This document shows, piece by piece, positions 13,746 to 25,402 of a stretch of 64,000 nt of DNA. The first letter of the stretch is position 1; each line of letters opens with the position of its first letter. A program made the translations under genes and the position numbers. Origin of the DNA: Aselliscus stoliczkanus (lineage: Eukaryota; Chordata; Mammalia; Chiroptera; Hipposideridae); NCBI GenBank assembly GCA_033961575.1, contig CM066731.1, forward strand, positions 136,331,001-136,395,000. Reading direction: 5' to 3'. The notes below the pieces were generated by a model, which searched no databases, was not told the DNA's origin, and worked only from the letters and a program-made list of their open reading frames with translations.

Positions 13746-15772
13746 CCTCCCATCATGCCCCACACCAAACCTCAACTGGTATATTACAAAATAGTTGTAT
13801 ATTTAAAATAGAATTCTCTTAAATTATATTTATGTTTGATTTTTGAGTGTCTATCATTTGCATAATACTCTATTAAATGTATGAGAAGTTGTATAATGTT
13901 AGATAGTTTATCTTTTCATGAAAAGATCATGAAACCTAATAGAGAGTCAAGGTACACAAAGCAGTTCATCATACAAATGAGTTTAAAATGGTAAAAGAAA
14001 ATTATATAAAAGACTTTAAATTCAATATATTAAACTCATGCTTACAAAAATATATGAGGCAGCTTATGATATTATCCTTTTTTATCAAAGACAAACAAAG
14101 GATATTATGGTTAATTTCTAAATGAGTGATAAAAATTATATGTATTCTGTACTGTCTGTCTTCTTGGAAAGTTCCAAATAGAGATCTTTGTCTTTTCTGT
14201 TCATTCACCTATCCTATGCACATAAATTAGAGCCAAATATATGCTTAATAAATACTATTTGAAATGAATATTAAGTGAATTCAGAAGAAATTGATTCCCA
14301 TGGCATAATCAAGAAGAACTTTGTGAATGGGCTGAAATTTTAGAATGATCTTGAAGGATGGTAGAGTTTGGATAAGTAGTAGGATAAAAGGATGGTTTGA
14401 GTCAAAGGACAGGTATTATTGAGCACATCATATTACTCAGATACTGAAGTCTGATATGTTATTCAAACCAGCAGGGAAAACAGGCATTAACAATGATATG
14501 TGTTGCCTTTGTCATTGGAGGACATCTTAAAGGCCAATTAAGAAAGGAGAATGGCCACCTGGACTTAACAATAGGATTCTGTTACTTTAAGATTATTTTT
14601 AGCAGAGTGCCTATTTTTTTGATGCATTTCAAAGTAAATTGTAAATACCAGTAAATACTACTGCTAAATCTTTCAACATGTGTACCTATAACTATTGTTC
14701 CATGTTTTTAAAACTTTAAAAAATATATAAATGTGAAATGCATAAATATTGATTGAAAGCAATGAGTTTGAAAAATGCATATACCTATGTGAACTAACTA
14801 AACATCAATCAAGATAGAAAATATTTCCATCACCTCTCAAAAGTTCTTTTATGCCATTTCTCAATAAATCTTTGCCCTCACTCCACTGTTCTGTTCTTTT
14901 TTTTAATCATAAGTTAGTGTTGCCTATTGTAAGACTTCAAATAAATGAAATCATACATATGTATCTTTTGTATTTTGAGTTTCACCCATGTTGTTTCAAA
15001 CACTGTAGTTTTTTCAGTTTCATTCCTAACTAGTAATTTATTTTATAAGCATACCAAAACTTTCTTATCTATTTCCCTCTTGATGGATATCTGGGCTTCA
15101 TATAGGTTTTCACAAATATTAATAAAATTGGTATGAAATTTTTTTATAATCTTTTATTGTGAAATAAACATTTTTTAAAAAATTAGTTTCAGGTGTACAA
15201 CACAATGCAATAGTTATACTTTTTATCCCTCAAAGTGACAACTCCCGGCCCCAGTTTGCCACCCCACTCCTTCCCACATATCATACGTATCTATTACAAT
15301 TCCTTTGATTCCCTTCAACAGTATACTTCACATCCCGTGACTATCTATATATTCAGTTACAGTTGGCATACAATATTATACAACATCAGCTTCAGGTGTA
15401 CAGGGCAGTGATCAAGCCTCTACTCCATCCATGAAGTGGTCTCCCTAACAAGACATGTGACTATCTGACACGCCACAAAATTTTTGCAACATTATTATAT
15501 TCCCCAAACTATCTTTCATATCCCTGTGGCAATATTGTAGTTGTCTATTTATGCTGTCTAATCTCTTCCCCTTCTCCCTTATCCCCACTCCCCTCCCAAC
15601 TAGCAGTTTTTCCTCTATATCTATGTGTCTGTTTACTTTGCTCATTCATTCAGTTTTTCAGATTCCACATATAAGTGACATCATATGGTATTTGTCTTTC
15701 TCTGCCTGACTTATTTCACTTAACATAACAGTATCTTCCCAACATTATCAATTACATTCCCAGAACTGCCCC

Positions 15773-16758
15773 TGCGGGGAGCCAGCCCCCGCGAGGACCA
15801 GGGATTCCCTCAGGTGGGATGGCGTTGGCGAGGAAAAAGAAGGAGGGGGACACTGGAAAGAGGTTCACAGGAGCGTCACACACACTTTATTATTAAAGCC
15901 TGGCCCCTTTTATAGGGGCTTCTGACCATTACCTCAATTGCAAGTTATGTTTCACGTGATCAGGATGTTTTTCTCTTTCTCAGAGCTTTTACCTTTTTGT
16001 AATTGTATCTTTCCAGGGTACACGGTGGCCCGTTCAAGGACTTTACTTATCATCTAGAGTGGTTACCATGACTACCTTACAGGGCGTATACTTGAACTAT
16101 TGCCAAGAGACTAGCAGTGGCTGAGTTTAGGGCAAACACCATCTAAAGTCTATTTTTATGTGATTAATGATACTTAGTAGCAAAAGGAGTCTCAAACTTT
16201 TCCTATCCTAAGAAGAGCTGCATATTATTGCAATAGAGGGGAACATCTGTTTCTCAGTCAAAGCTTCAGTTTTTGTTGCTGCAGCAATGTACAAAGCAAA
16301 GAGTTAAAACAAGGCTGTTAATTAAAATACCTCATGGTCAGTAAGCTGTCTCTTATCAGAACTCTCATGGCTGAGAGACCATGGTCTCCTGGACTCCAAG
16401 GAAACCTTTCACAGCTGCATAGGCAAGAATGGATGACAACACCAGTTTCTCACAGAGGCCATCTGTTTCTCATAGACAGGCTTTTTGGCCTATGTGGCCA
16501 GAGGCCTGAGCTTCAGCCTCCAAGGAGCTTGAGTCCCCTAATTCTCAGTCCTGGGGTCCCAAAACGGGGCTGTAGCCTGCCTTGGGTTGTCTCCTCTTGT
16601 AGGAGATCTTACCCGTCATTCACTTACACAGCCAGTCATTCACTTACACAGCTCTCAATGGAGCACCAAAGGGACTTGTCATAAATGCAGTGAAAGTACT
16701 GTCTCCTGTAGAATCTGATGTGGAGGCACATGAGTTCATAGAGACAGGAGAGATTACA
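15773..16758 (-). mobile_element. Probable solo LTR of a class II-like ERV
   Basis: This non-L1 block interrupts L1-B. On the minus strand it has a TATA box (TATAAAAG, plus 15907-15914), then AATAAA (plus 15886-15891), then ~115 bp to a CA end, as expected for U3-R-U5. It ends TG...CA and is flanked by TGCCCC (15767-15772) and TGACCA (16759-16764), 4 of 6 matching. The U3 side shares blocks with the LTR of the 36-42 kb provirus, such as AGTACTGTCTCC, but is otherwise diverged. No internal retroviral sequence is present. The exact ends are uncertain. Confidence 0.6.
15886..15914 (-). promoter_or_regulatory. LTR TATA box and polyadenylation signal
   Basis: On the minus strand, TATAAAAG at 15914-15907 is followed 15 bp later by AATAAA at 15891-15886. 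Close spacing of TATA and poly(A) signal is common in retroviral LTRs, where both promoter and terminator sit around R. Activity is unknown. Confidence 0.6.
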
Positions 16759-16764
16759 TGACCA

Positions 16765-17333
16765 ACCATAAGGCAGCATCCCAGACATCCAGTGCTGAGC
16801 GTGGATCTTTATTTCAATGTAGCCTTGTCAGACTGTTGGCTCCCAACATGCCCCCCACATCCCTGTGGCAACATTGTAGTCACCCACCTACGCTGTCCAA
16901 AACCTTCCCCTTCTCCCTCATCCCCACTCCCTCCCAGCCAGCAACCATCAGTTTTTCCTTTATATCTACTTGATATGATTTCAATCTTCTTAAATTTACT
17001 GAGACTTGTTTTGTGGCCTAATGTGGTCTATCTTGGAAAATGTCCCATGTGCACTTGAGAAGAATGTATATTCTGCTTTTTCGGGGTGAAATGCTCTAAA
17101 AATATCGACGAAGTCCAGCTGGTCTAAAGTGTCGTTTAAGGCCCCTCTTTCTGTGTTGATTTTCTGTCTAAAGGGTCTGTCCATTGGTGACAATGTTGTT
17201 GAAGTCCCCTACTATGATAGTGTTACTGTTGATCTCTGTCTTTATGTCTGTCAAAATCTGTTATATGTAATTAGGAGTTCCTATGTTGGGTGCATAGATG
17301 TTTATTAGGGTTATCGTGCCCTTCTTTGTCTTT
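16765..17333 (-). pseudogene. L1-B fragment: 3' UTR text joined to endonuclease
   Basis: About 16800-16972 repeats L1 3' UTR text already present at 15520-15640. From 16973 the text is the C-terminal half of the L1 endonuclease read on the minus strand. For example, 'cccatgtgcacttgagaag' encodes the [11 protein letters not shown] region, and the short frame 16996-17193 reads MSPMDRPFRQKI. The element is then cut by the L1-C insertion and resumes at 25131. The junction at 16972/16973 removes all of the reverse transcriptase. Confidence 0.75.
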
Positions 17334-17845
17334 TTTTTTTAAATTTTTATTTTATTTTTAATTAGTTTCAGGTGTACAACACAGTGCAATAGTTATACAT
17401 TTTACCCCTCAAAGTGACAACCCCCCCCACCCCCAATACACCACCCCACACCCCCCCATATCATATATATCTATTACTCTTCCTCTGACTCTCTTCCACA
17501 GTATAATCCACATCCCGTGACTATCTATATATATTCAATTACAGTAGGTATACCACCTCCACTTTAGTAATACAGTGCAGTGATCAAACCTCTACTCCAT
17601 CCATGAAATGGTCTCCCTAACAAGACCTATGATCATCTGACATTCCACAGAATATTTACAACATTATTAATTATATTCCCCAAATTGTTTTTCCTATCCC
17701 AGTAGCAATATTGTAGTTGCCTATTTTTGCTGTCTAATCCCTTCCCCTTCTCCCTCATCCCCATTCCTCTCCAAATTAGCAACCCTGATTTTTCCTCTAT
17801 ATCTATGAGACAGTTTCTGTTTACTTTGCTCATTCATACAGTTTT

Positions 17846-20800
17846 TCATATTCCACATATGAGTGAGATCATATGGTATTTGTCCTTCTCTGACTGACTT
17901 ATTTCACTCAACATTATAGTCTCTAGGTCCATCCATATCATTGCAAATGGCACGATTTCATTCTTCTTTATAGCGGAGTAATACTCCATTGTATAAATAT
18001 ACCACAGTTTCTTAATCCAGTCATCTACTGACGGGCATTTTGGTTGTTTCCAAGTCTTAGCTATTGTAAATTGTGCTGCTATGAACATCGGGGTGCATAA
18101 CTTTTTTTGAATAAGTGTCGTGGTTTTTTCAGGATAAATACCTAGGAGTGGAATTGCTAGGTCAAACGGTAGCTCTATTTCCAGTTCTTTGAGATACCTC
18201 CATACTGACTTCCATAGTGGCTGCACCAATCTGCAATCCCACCAACAGTGCAGCAGGGTCCCCTTTTCCCCACAGCCCCGCCATCACTTGTTGTTTGTTG
18301 ATTTGTTGATGATAGCCATTCTGACTGGAGTGAGGTGGTATCTCATGGTGGTTTTTATTTGCATTTCCCTAATGACCAGTGAGGTTGAACTTTTTTTCAT
18401 ATGCCTGTTGGCCATCTGTATGTCCTCTTTAGAGAAATGTCTCTTCATATCTTCTGACCATTTTTTAATTGGGTTGTTTGTTTTTTTTGGTGTTGAGTTT
18501 CATGAGTGTTTTATAAATTTTGGATATTAACCCCTTATCAGATATATCGTTGGCAAATATATTCTCCCATTCAGTAGGCTTCCTTTTTGTTTTATTAATG
18601 GTTTCCTTTGTTGTGAAAAAACTTTTAAGTCTGATATAATCCCATATGTTCATTTTTTCTTTTACTTCCCTTGCCCGTAGGGATGTATCAGTAAAAATAT
18701 TGCTCCGAGTAATGTCTGCAAATGTACTCCCTATATTTTCATTTAGGATTTTTATGGTTTCAGGTCTTACATTTAAGTCTTTAATCCATTTTGAATTTGT
18801 TCTTGTATAAGGCGAAAGGAGATGATCCAGTTTCATTTTTTTGCATGTGTCCGTCCAATTTTCCCAGCACCATTTATTGAATAGACTATCTTTACTCCAG
18901 TGTAAATTCTTGCTTCCCTTGTCATAGATTAACTGTCCGTAAATGCTTGGATTTATTTCTGGGCTCTCTGTTCTGTTCCACTGATCGATGTGCCTGTTTT
19001 TATGCCAATACCAAACTGTCTTGATTACTGTGGCCTTGTAGTAGGTTTTGATGTCTGGTAGTGTGATCCCCCCAACTTTGTTTTTATTCCTCAGAATTGC
19101 CGAGGCTATTCTGGGTCTTTTATGATTCCATATAAACTTTAGGATTATATTTTCTATTTCTGTGAAAAATGCCCTTGGTAGTTTGATAGGAATTGCATTG
19201 AATCTATATATTGCTTTAGGCAGTATGGACATTTTAACTATATTAATTCTTCCTATCCATGAGCATGGTAGGTGTTTCCATTTATTTGTATCTTCTATGA
19301 TTTCTTTCTTCAGTGTCTTATAATTTTCTGAGTACAGATCTTTCACTTCTTTGGTTAAATTTATTCCTAGGTATTTTATAGTTCTTGACGCAATTGTAAA
19401 TGGGACAGTTTTCTTAATTTCTCTTTCCATTAGTTTATTATTGGTATATGCAAATGCCACCGATTTCTGAACATTGATTTTATATCCTGCTACTTTACTG
19501 AATTTGTCTATCAGTTCCAATAGTTTTTTGATTGAGTCTTTGGGGTTCTCTATATACAGTATCATGTCATCTGCATATAATGACAATTTTACTTCTTCCT
19601 TGCCAATTTGGATGCCTTTTATTTCTTTTTGTTGTCTGATTGATGTGGCTAGAACTTCCAGCACTATGTTGAATAAAAGAGGAGAAAGTGGACAGCCTTG
19701 TCTTGTTCCTGATCTTAAGGGGAATGGTTTTAGCTTTTCCCTATTGAGTATGATGTTAGCTGTAGGTTTATCATATATGGCTTTTATTATGTTGAGATAT
19801 GATCCCTGTATTCCCACTTTGCTAAGGGTTTTTAACATAAATGGCTGTTGGATTTTGTCAAATGCTTTTTCTGCATCTATTGAAATGACCATGTGATCTT
19901 TATCCTTCATTTTGTTGATGTGGTGTATCACATTAATTGATTTACGGTTGTTGAACCAGCCTTGCGCACTAGGGATGAATCCCACTTGATCATGACGTAT
20001 AATCTTCTTAATATATTGCTGAATTCTGTTTGCTAATATTTTATTGAGAATTTTTGCATCTATATTCATCAGGGAGATTGGCCTGTAGTTTTCCTTTTTT
20101 GTGATGTCTTTATCTGGTTTTGGAATCAGGGTGATAGAGGCTTCATAAAAAGAGTTTGGGAGCCTTCCCTCCTTCTGGATTTTTTGGAATAGTTTGAGAA
20201 GAATAGGTGATAGTTCTTTTTTGAATGTTTGATAAAATTCACTTGTGAAGCCGTCTGGTCCAGGGCTTTTGTTTTTTGGGAGCTTGTCAATTACTGATTC
20301 AATTTCCTTGGTAGTAATCAGGGTATTTAGATTTTCTGTTTCTTCTTGCGTTAGCTTTGGAAGGTTGTATGCTTCTAGAAAATTATCCATTTCATCCAGA
20401 TTGTCAAATTTGTTGGCATATAGTTGCTCATAGTAATTTATTAGAATTCTTTGTATTTCTGTGATGTCTGTAGTCATTTCCCCTCTTTCATTCCTGATTT
20501 TGCTAATTTGAGTCCTCTCTCTTTTTTTTTTGATGAGCCTGGCTAGAGGTTTGTCAATTTTGTTTATCTTCTCAAGAAACCAGCTCTTGGTTTCATTGAT
20601 CTTTTGAATTGTTTTTCTGTTCTCTATATTGTTTATTTCTGCTCTGGTCTTTATTATCTCCTTTCTTGTACTCCTCTTGGGCCTCTTTTGCTGTTCTTTT
20701 TCCAGTTCCCTTAGGTGTAAGGATAACCTGTTGATTTGAGATTTTTCTTCCTTGTTTAGGTAGGCCTGCACTGCTATAAACTTCCCTCTTAGGACTGCTT

Positions 20801-21671
20801 TCGCAGCATCCCAGAGATTTTGGGTCGTGGTGTTTTCATTTTCGTTTGTCTCGAGGTATCTTTTGATTTCCTCCTTGATCTCATTTGTGACCCACTCACT
20901 ATTTAATAGCATATTGTTTAGCCTCCATTTATTTGTCAGCTTCCCGGATTTCTTCTTATAATTGAATTCTAGTTTCATAGCATTGTGGTCAGAGAATACA
21001 GTTGAAATGATTTCAATCTTCTTAAATTTATTGAGACTTGTTTTGTGGCCTAACATGTGGTCTATCTTAGAAAATGTTCCATGTGCACTTGAAAAGAACG
21101 TATATTCTGTAGCTTTGGGATGAAATGCTCTGAAAATGTCTGTTAAATCCAGCTGGTCTAATGTGTCATTTAAGGTTGCTGTTTCCACATTGATTTTCTG
21201 TCTGGAGGATCTGTCCATTAGTGACAGCGGGGTGTTGAAGTCCCCTACTATGATAGTGTTACTGTTGATCTCTGTCTTTATGTCTGACAATATCTGTTTT
21301 ATATATTTAGGGGCTCCTATGTTAGGTGCATAGATGTTTACTAGAGTTATGTCCTCTTGTTGGATCGATCCCTTCATTACTATGAAGTGTCCTTCTTTGT
21401 CCTTTGTTATATTCTTCAATTTAAAGTCCATTTTATCTGATATAAGTATCGCTACTCCAGCTTTTTTCTCAGTACCATTTGCATGAAATATTTTACTCCA
21501 TCCCTTTACTTTCAGCCTGTATGAGTCTTTGGATCTGAGGTGAGTCTCTTGTATACAGCATATACTGGGGTCTTGCTTTCTTATCCATTCAGCCACCCTA
21601 TGTCTTTTTATTGGAGCATTTAATCCATTTACATTTAATGTGATTATTGATAGGTGTGTATTTATTGCCAT
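17846..21671 (-). pseudogene. L1-C ORF2: endonuclease and reverse transcriptase, nearly intact
   Basis: ORF2 nicks target DNA and primes reverse transcription of L1 and SINE RNAs at the nick. The frame is open for 1068 codons (21671-18465). It starts [20 protein letters not shown] and carries endonuclease motifs [12 protein letters not shown] (near residue 145) and SDHNAM (near residue 230). The reverse transcriptase YADD is near residue 700 (plus 19566-19577), followed by the thumb. Near 18482 an A8 run replaces the A7 implied by other copies and shifts the frame. Further on, a TGA at 18286-18284 replaces the Cys codon of the CWRGC motif. The last 127 codons (18229-17846) are open and end at SLICGI. 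Full length would be about 1275 codons. Confidence 0.92.
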
Positions 21672-21719
21672 TTTGTTATTTGTGTTCGTAGTCTTTCATA
21701 GGTTGTTTTTCTCTTCTAC

Positions 21720-22594
21720 TTAAAGAAGCCCTTTTAGCATTTCCTGCAAAGCTGGCTTGGTGGTAATGAATTCCCTTAACTTATTTTTTTCTGCAAAGCT
21801 CCTTATCTCGCCTTCGATTTTAAATGATAACCTTGCTGGATACAGCAATCTTGGTTGTAGGCCTTTATTTTTCATCACTTTGAAAACCTCCTGCCACTCT
21901 CTTCTGGCCTGCAAAGTTTCTGTAGAAAAGTCAGCTGATAATCTTATGGGGGTACCCTTGTAAGTAACTTGCTGCCTTTCCCTTGCTGCTTTAAGGATTC
22001 TGTCTTTGTCCTTAAGCCTTGCCATTTTCACTATAATGTGTCTTGGAGTGGGCCTGTTTGGAATCATCCTGTTTGGAACTCTCTGCACTTCCTGGGCTTG
22101 TATTTCAATGTCCTTTGCCAGGTTAGGGAAGTTTTCAGACATTATTACTTCAAATATATTCTCAATCCCTTGCTCCCTCTCTTCTCCTTCTGGTACTCCA
22201 ATGACCCTTAGGTTATTGCGTCTGATGTTGTCCCCCAGCTCTCTTAAACTATTTTCCATGTTTTTCATTCTTTTTCTTTTTGTTGTACCACATGGGTGAT
22301 CTCTGCTATTTTGTCTTCTAAGTCACTGATTCGATTTTCTGCTTCATCCAGTCTGCTAGTGATTCCATCAAGTTTGTTATTTAATTCAGTAATTGTGTTC
22401 TTAAGTTCTAGCTGGTTGCTTTTCATGATTTCTCTATCCTTCTTTATATTTTCATTAATTTCCTTGAACATTCTAATAATCAGTGTTCTGAACTCTGTCT
22501 CCGATAGGTTGGTTACCTCTATTTCCTCTATTTCCACTGATTCAGGAAGTTTCTTCTGTTCTTTTATTTGTGTTATGTTTCTTTGTCTCCCCAT
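21720..22594 (-). pseudogene. L1-C ORF1: RNA-binding chaperone, one frameshift
   Basis: ORF1 protein forms trimers that coat L1 RNA. The N-terminal part (22594-22265, 109 codons from MGRQRNITQ) contains a coiled coil with heptad spacing (LKNTITELNNKLDGITSRLD). The C-terminal part (22268-21720, 182 codons) contains the RRM-like and C-terminal domains (RVIGVPEGEE, RPTPRHIIVKMARL, PALQEMLKGLL). The halves are in different frames because a run near 22270 has five As where L1-B and L1-F imply six, giving an early TGA. Total length would be about 290 residues, normal for the family. It precedes ORF2 on the same transcript. Confidence 0.9.
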
Positions 22595-23099
22595 TCTGGC
22601 TTACTCTTTGTGTTTGCTTCAATATAACAGATAGATCCCCCAGATTTCTCAGTCTTTTCTGGGTAAACTTATATGGTGTGTGTCCTTTATATTTGAATTA
22701 CTCAGTCTCCCTATTCTCCTGTGCTTGTATCTGAGGTGTTCCTTGTGTTGTGCGTCCTCACTTGTTGAAGTTTTAGTTTTGATTACTTTTGGTTTGTCAG
22801 TAGGTGGGATTGACTCCCAGATTGATTAGCTGTGAGGATCAGCAGCTTCTGCAGTTTATGAGCTGCTGTGAGAGGATTGACCCCTCTGATGAAACTTGGA
22901 CCCTATGGCTCTTAGTACCTGTAGTAACTTCATTTTGGGTGTGACTCTTGTATGTCAAACCCAGAAATGCTCTAGTTTTATCTAAAGTTGGCCTCCGGGT
23001 ATGATGATTCTTGTGTCTTTTTGTTTGGACCCACTGCTGCAGAGTGATTTTAGAGCATAACAGATCAACAAGAACAACCTCCGCAGCCACCAAAGGAAA

Positions 23100-23690
23100 C
23101 CAAATGCTCGCACAAGTAAAAACAACCAACCATCAAACTACAGTCAACTTGTACAGAAATATCAATCATACTAATGAAGAAAACAAACAGAAACAAAACA
23201 AAAACCACATACTCAATAATAACAGAAGAGGAAACAAAATAAAATACAATATCCTAAAATAAAAAATAAAATAAACATGAGAAACCGATTAGCTATACCT
23301 AAAAAATAAAAAATAAAAATAAACTAAAATAATAATAAAAAAGTAAGAAAAATTTAAAAAATAAAATTTGCAGAAAAAAGGAAAAGAGGAAAAGTATAGC
23401 AGTGAGAAGAATGAATAAAATAAGAGAGAAAGTGAGGGTGGGGAAAAAAGAAAAAGAAAAGAAAGAAAAAGAAATAGAAAAAAGGAAAAAAAATATATAT
23501 ATATATATTTGTCTACACACCCATATATATGGACATATATTCACCTATATACACCTATATATATATGCCTATATTAAAAACTACAATATGATTAGAATGA
23601 AATAGAAATAAAAACCAAAAACAACCAAGATAAGCAGCCAATAAAGGGAAAACAAAACAGAATAAAACCAAACAAACCAAAAATACCCGT
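23100..23690. repeat. A-rich low-complexity tract with (TA)n inside L1-C 5' UTR
   Basis: The plus strand is dominated by A with AAAAT, AAAG and GAAAAG units, and has a TA-rich portion at about 23491-23575. On the L1 sense strand this is a long pyrimidine-rich leader. I see no promoter or coding motif in it. Confidence 0.8.
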
Positions 23691-24344
23691 GCTGGTCTAG
23701 GCTAAAGTCCACCAAGCTCTCTTCAGTTTGCCTGCTGTACAAAAATTCCTGTGCGTCTTGTGGGAACAGTAGGCCACCTGATGCCTAGCGTAATCCTGGC
23801 ACTGCAGGTTTGCTGTACTTGAGTGTGGTTGTGACGTGTGATTGGTGGTTTTTACAAAGTCACTGCCTTTTTGCTTTTGCCTGTCCCAAGGCAGGCTGCA
23901 CCCCCAAAGGCTCAATGAGTGTCTCTGGGCACCCTTTGGGTTGACAGCCGTGGAGAATTAAAGAATTCCTCACTACCAAAAGCCTGCTGCTAAGAATCTG
24001 TTAATTAGTGCCTCAGCAGATGAACCTGCCCTGCCTCCCAAGCCTTGCCTAAAGGTGGGGGCGGGGTAGGTAATCTCACTCTGCTGCCTTTACTGGGTGG
24101 AAATTCTCAACCCCCTGCAGGTAAGGATATCTTCCTAGTCTGCCCCTATTGCTCCCTTCAGGAGTCAGTTTAAGACTGTCTTGGCAGGGGACAAAGTTTG
24201 TGGGAGTGGGTGAGTTATTGGGTTTTTTTTTTTTTGCTTTCTGTTCAAGAGTAGAAAAAGGGAAAAAAAAACAAAACATAAAAATAAACAAAGCCACAGT
24301 TCCAACACTGTTTCAAGCTAAGGCCTTTGCCTCTTATGCTCCAG

Positions 24345-24940
24345 CGGAGTTCCTGCTGCTCTCCCAAAGGGTCTGCCGGGATTTAGGGAATTGCGCGCAC
24401 CCTACCGTGTGGCCAAGATCCCCGCTCCGCGTCTCTCGGGGACCTGCGTCTCTGCCCGGCGCGCTGCGTGTCCGAGTGAGCCTTCTTTTTCCCCTGCTCC
24501 CAGGTTTCAGGCTTCTGCCTTGGAGCCGGCGCGCGCCCGCAGTGCTCCTGCTGCTCCCCCAAAGAGACTGTCGGGGTTTAAGGGACTGCAAGCCCCCTGC
24601 CCCGAGGCTCCGATCCCCACTCCGTCTCTCGGGGACCTGTGACTCCGGCCGGCGCGCTGCGTCTCCGCGGGCGAGTCCTGTGTTTCCCCTGCTCCCGGGT
24701 TTAAGGCTTCTGCCTTGGAGCCGGCGCGCGCCCGCGCCGTTCTCCTGCTGCGCTCCTGGAGGGACTGTCGCCGGGGTTCAGGGGGCTGCGCGCACCTTTC
24801 CACGCGGCTCCGATCCCCGCTCCGTCTCTCCGGGACCTGCGTCTCCGCCCAGCGCGCGCTGCTTCTCCGCGGGTGAGTCCTCTGTTTTCCCCTGCTCCCG
24901 GGTTTCAGGCTTCTGCGCTCCGCGGGACCCGGTGGGCACA
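24345..24940 (-). repeat. Tandem ~195-200-bp monomers in L1-C 5' UTR (CpG island)
   Basis: Landmarks recur with a ~195-203-bp period. CCCCTGCTCC begins at 24491, 24686 and 24889. A CCTGCTGCTC/CCTGCTGCGC block starts near 24351, 24547 and 24745, and the GGAGCCGGCGCGCGCCCGC block appears twice. At least two full monomers and a partial one are present. The array is CpG-dense, consistent with a promoter that has not yet decayed by methylation. Tandem promoter monomers are well known in mouse L1s. Confidence 0.8.
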
Positions 24941-25130
24941 GTGACTGATCCCTGAACCGGGCGGGTGCAGGGACTGATCTTGCCCTGCCGCTGTGGGGCT
25001 CTGCACCCTGCTTCCTGGGGACCTGGCGAGCCGCGGGTGCAGCTCGTACCTCTGCACAGTCGTCTCCTCTCTCTCCTCCCACACTTGCCCGGCCTGAGCT
25101 TCTGCCTCAGACTGCCCCTTCTTTGTCTTT

Positions 25131-25385
25131 TATTGTAGTCATTTTAAAGTCTATTTTGCCCAAAATAAGTACTGCTACTCCAGCTTTTTTTTTCTAATTT
25201 CCATTTGCATGAAATAATTCCATCTGTAAACAGCATATACATGTGTCCTATTTTCTTATCCACTCAGCCACTCTCTGTCTTTTGATTGGAGCATTTAGCC
25301 CATTCACATTTAAAATGATTATTGATTGGTGCATATGTATTGCAATTTTGTCATTTGTATTCCTGGTCTTCCTGCATTAGCTTGT
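25131..25385 (-). pseudogene. L1-B ORF2 start (endonuclease N-terminus remnant)
   Basis: This is antisense text of the first part of ORF2, continuing from 17333 across the L1-C insertion. Blocks 'aagtctattttgcccaaaataagtactgctactccagc' and 'cactcagccactctctgtc' match the same places in L1-C and L1-F. The segment has indels and no long open frame. Confidence 0.8.
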
Positions 25386-25402
25386 TTACCCCTTTCTTTT
25401 GT

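Larger units (their letters stand above)
17334..25115 (-). mobile_element. L1-C: full-length LINE-1
   Basis: This is a complete 7.8-kb L1 in minus orientation: ~510-bp 3' UTR (17334-17845), ORF2 (17846-21671), a 48-bp spacer, ORF1 (21720-22594) and a 2.5-kb 5' UTR that includes a CpG-rich monomer array. The TSD CCCTTCTTTGTCTTT is at 17319-17333 and 25116-25130. The target is the endonuclease gene of L1-B, whose text resumes without loss after the right TSD. Preserved CpGs and long open frames make this the youngest and most complete L1 here. Three coding lesions are visible, so the copy as written is not autonomous. Confidence 0.93.
22595..25115 (-). promoter_or_regulatory. L1-C 5' UTR / internal promoter region
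   Basis: Mammalian L1s carry an internal RNA polymerase II promoter in the 5' UTR. Here it is unusually long (2.5 kb). From ORF1 outward there are ~500 bp of mixed sequence, a ~600-bp tract that is A-rich on plus (23100-23690), a mixed part, and a GC/CpG-rich end (24330-25100). Unlike L1-B and L1-F, the 5' end has no ATGGCGG-like start, so the promoter type differs. The 268-codon plus frame over this region is a GC-rich chance ORF. Confidence 0.75.

Noticed and set aside
15141..17333. Single uninterrupted L1 3' UTR
   Set aside because: The block 15773-16758 has LTR signals and is absent from all other L1s in the window.
18189..18530. Plus-strand ORFs opposite L1 ORF2 (also 19474-19896, 53156-53533, 1358-1783 on minus)
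   Set aside because: The same antisense text repeats in every L1 copy. These are shadows of the ORF2 coding strand.
24149..24955. 268-codon plus-strand ORF, apparently a Pro/Arg/Leu-rich protein
   Set aside because: It lies antisense over the GC-rich monomer array of the L1-C 5' UTR. Its repetitive make-up follows the DNA repeat, and there is no domain.
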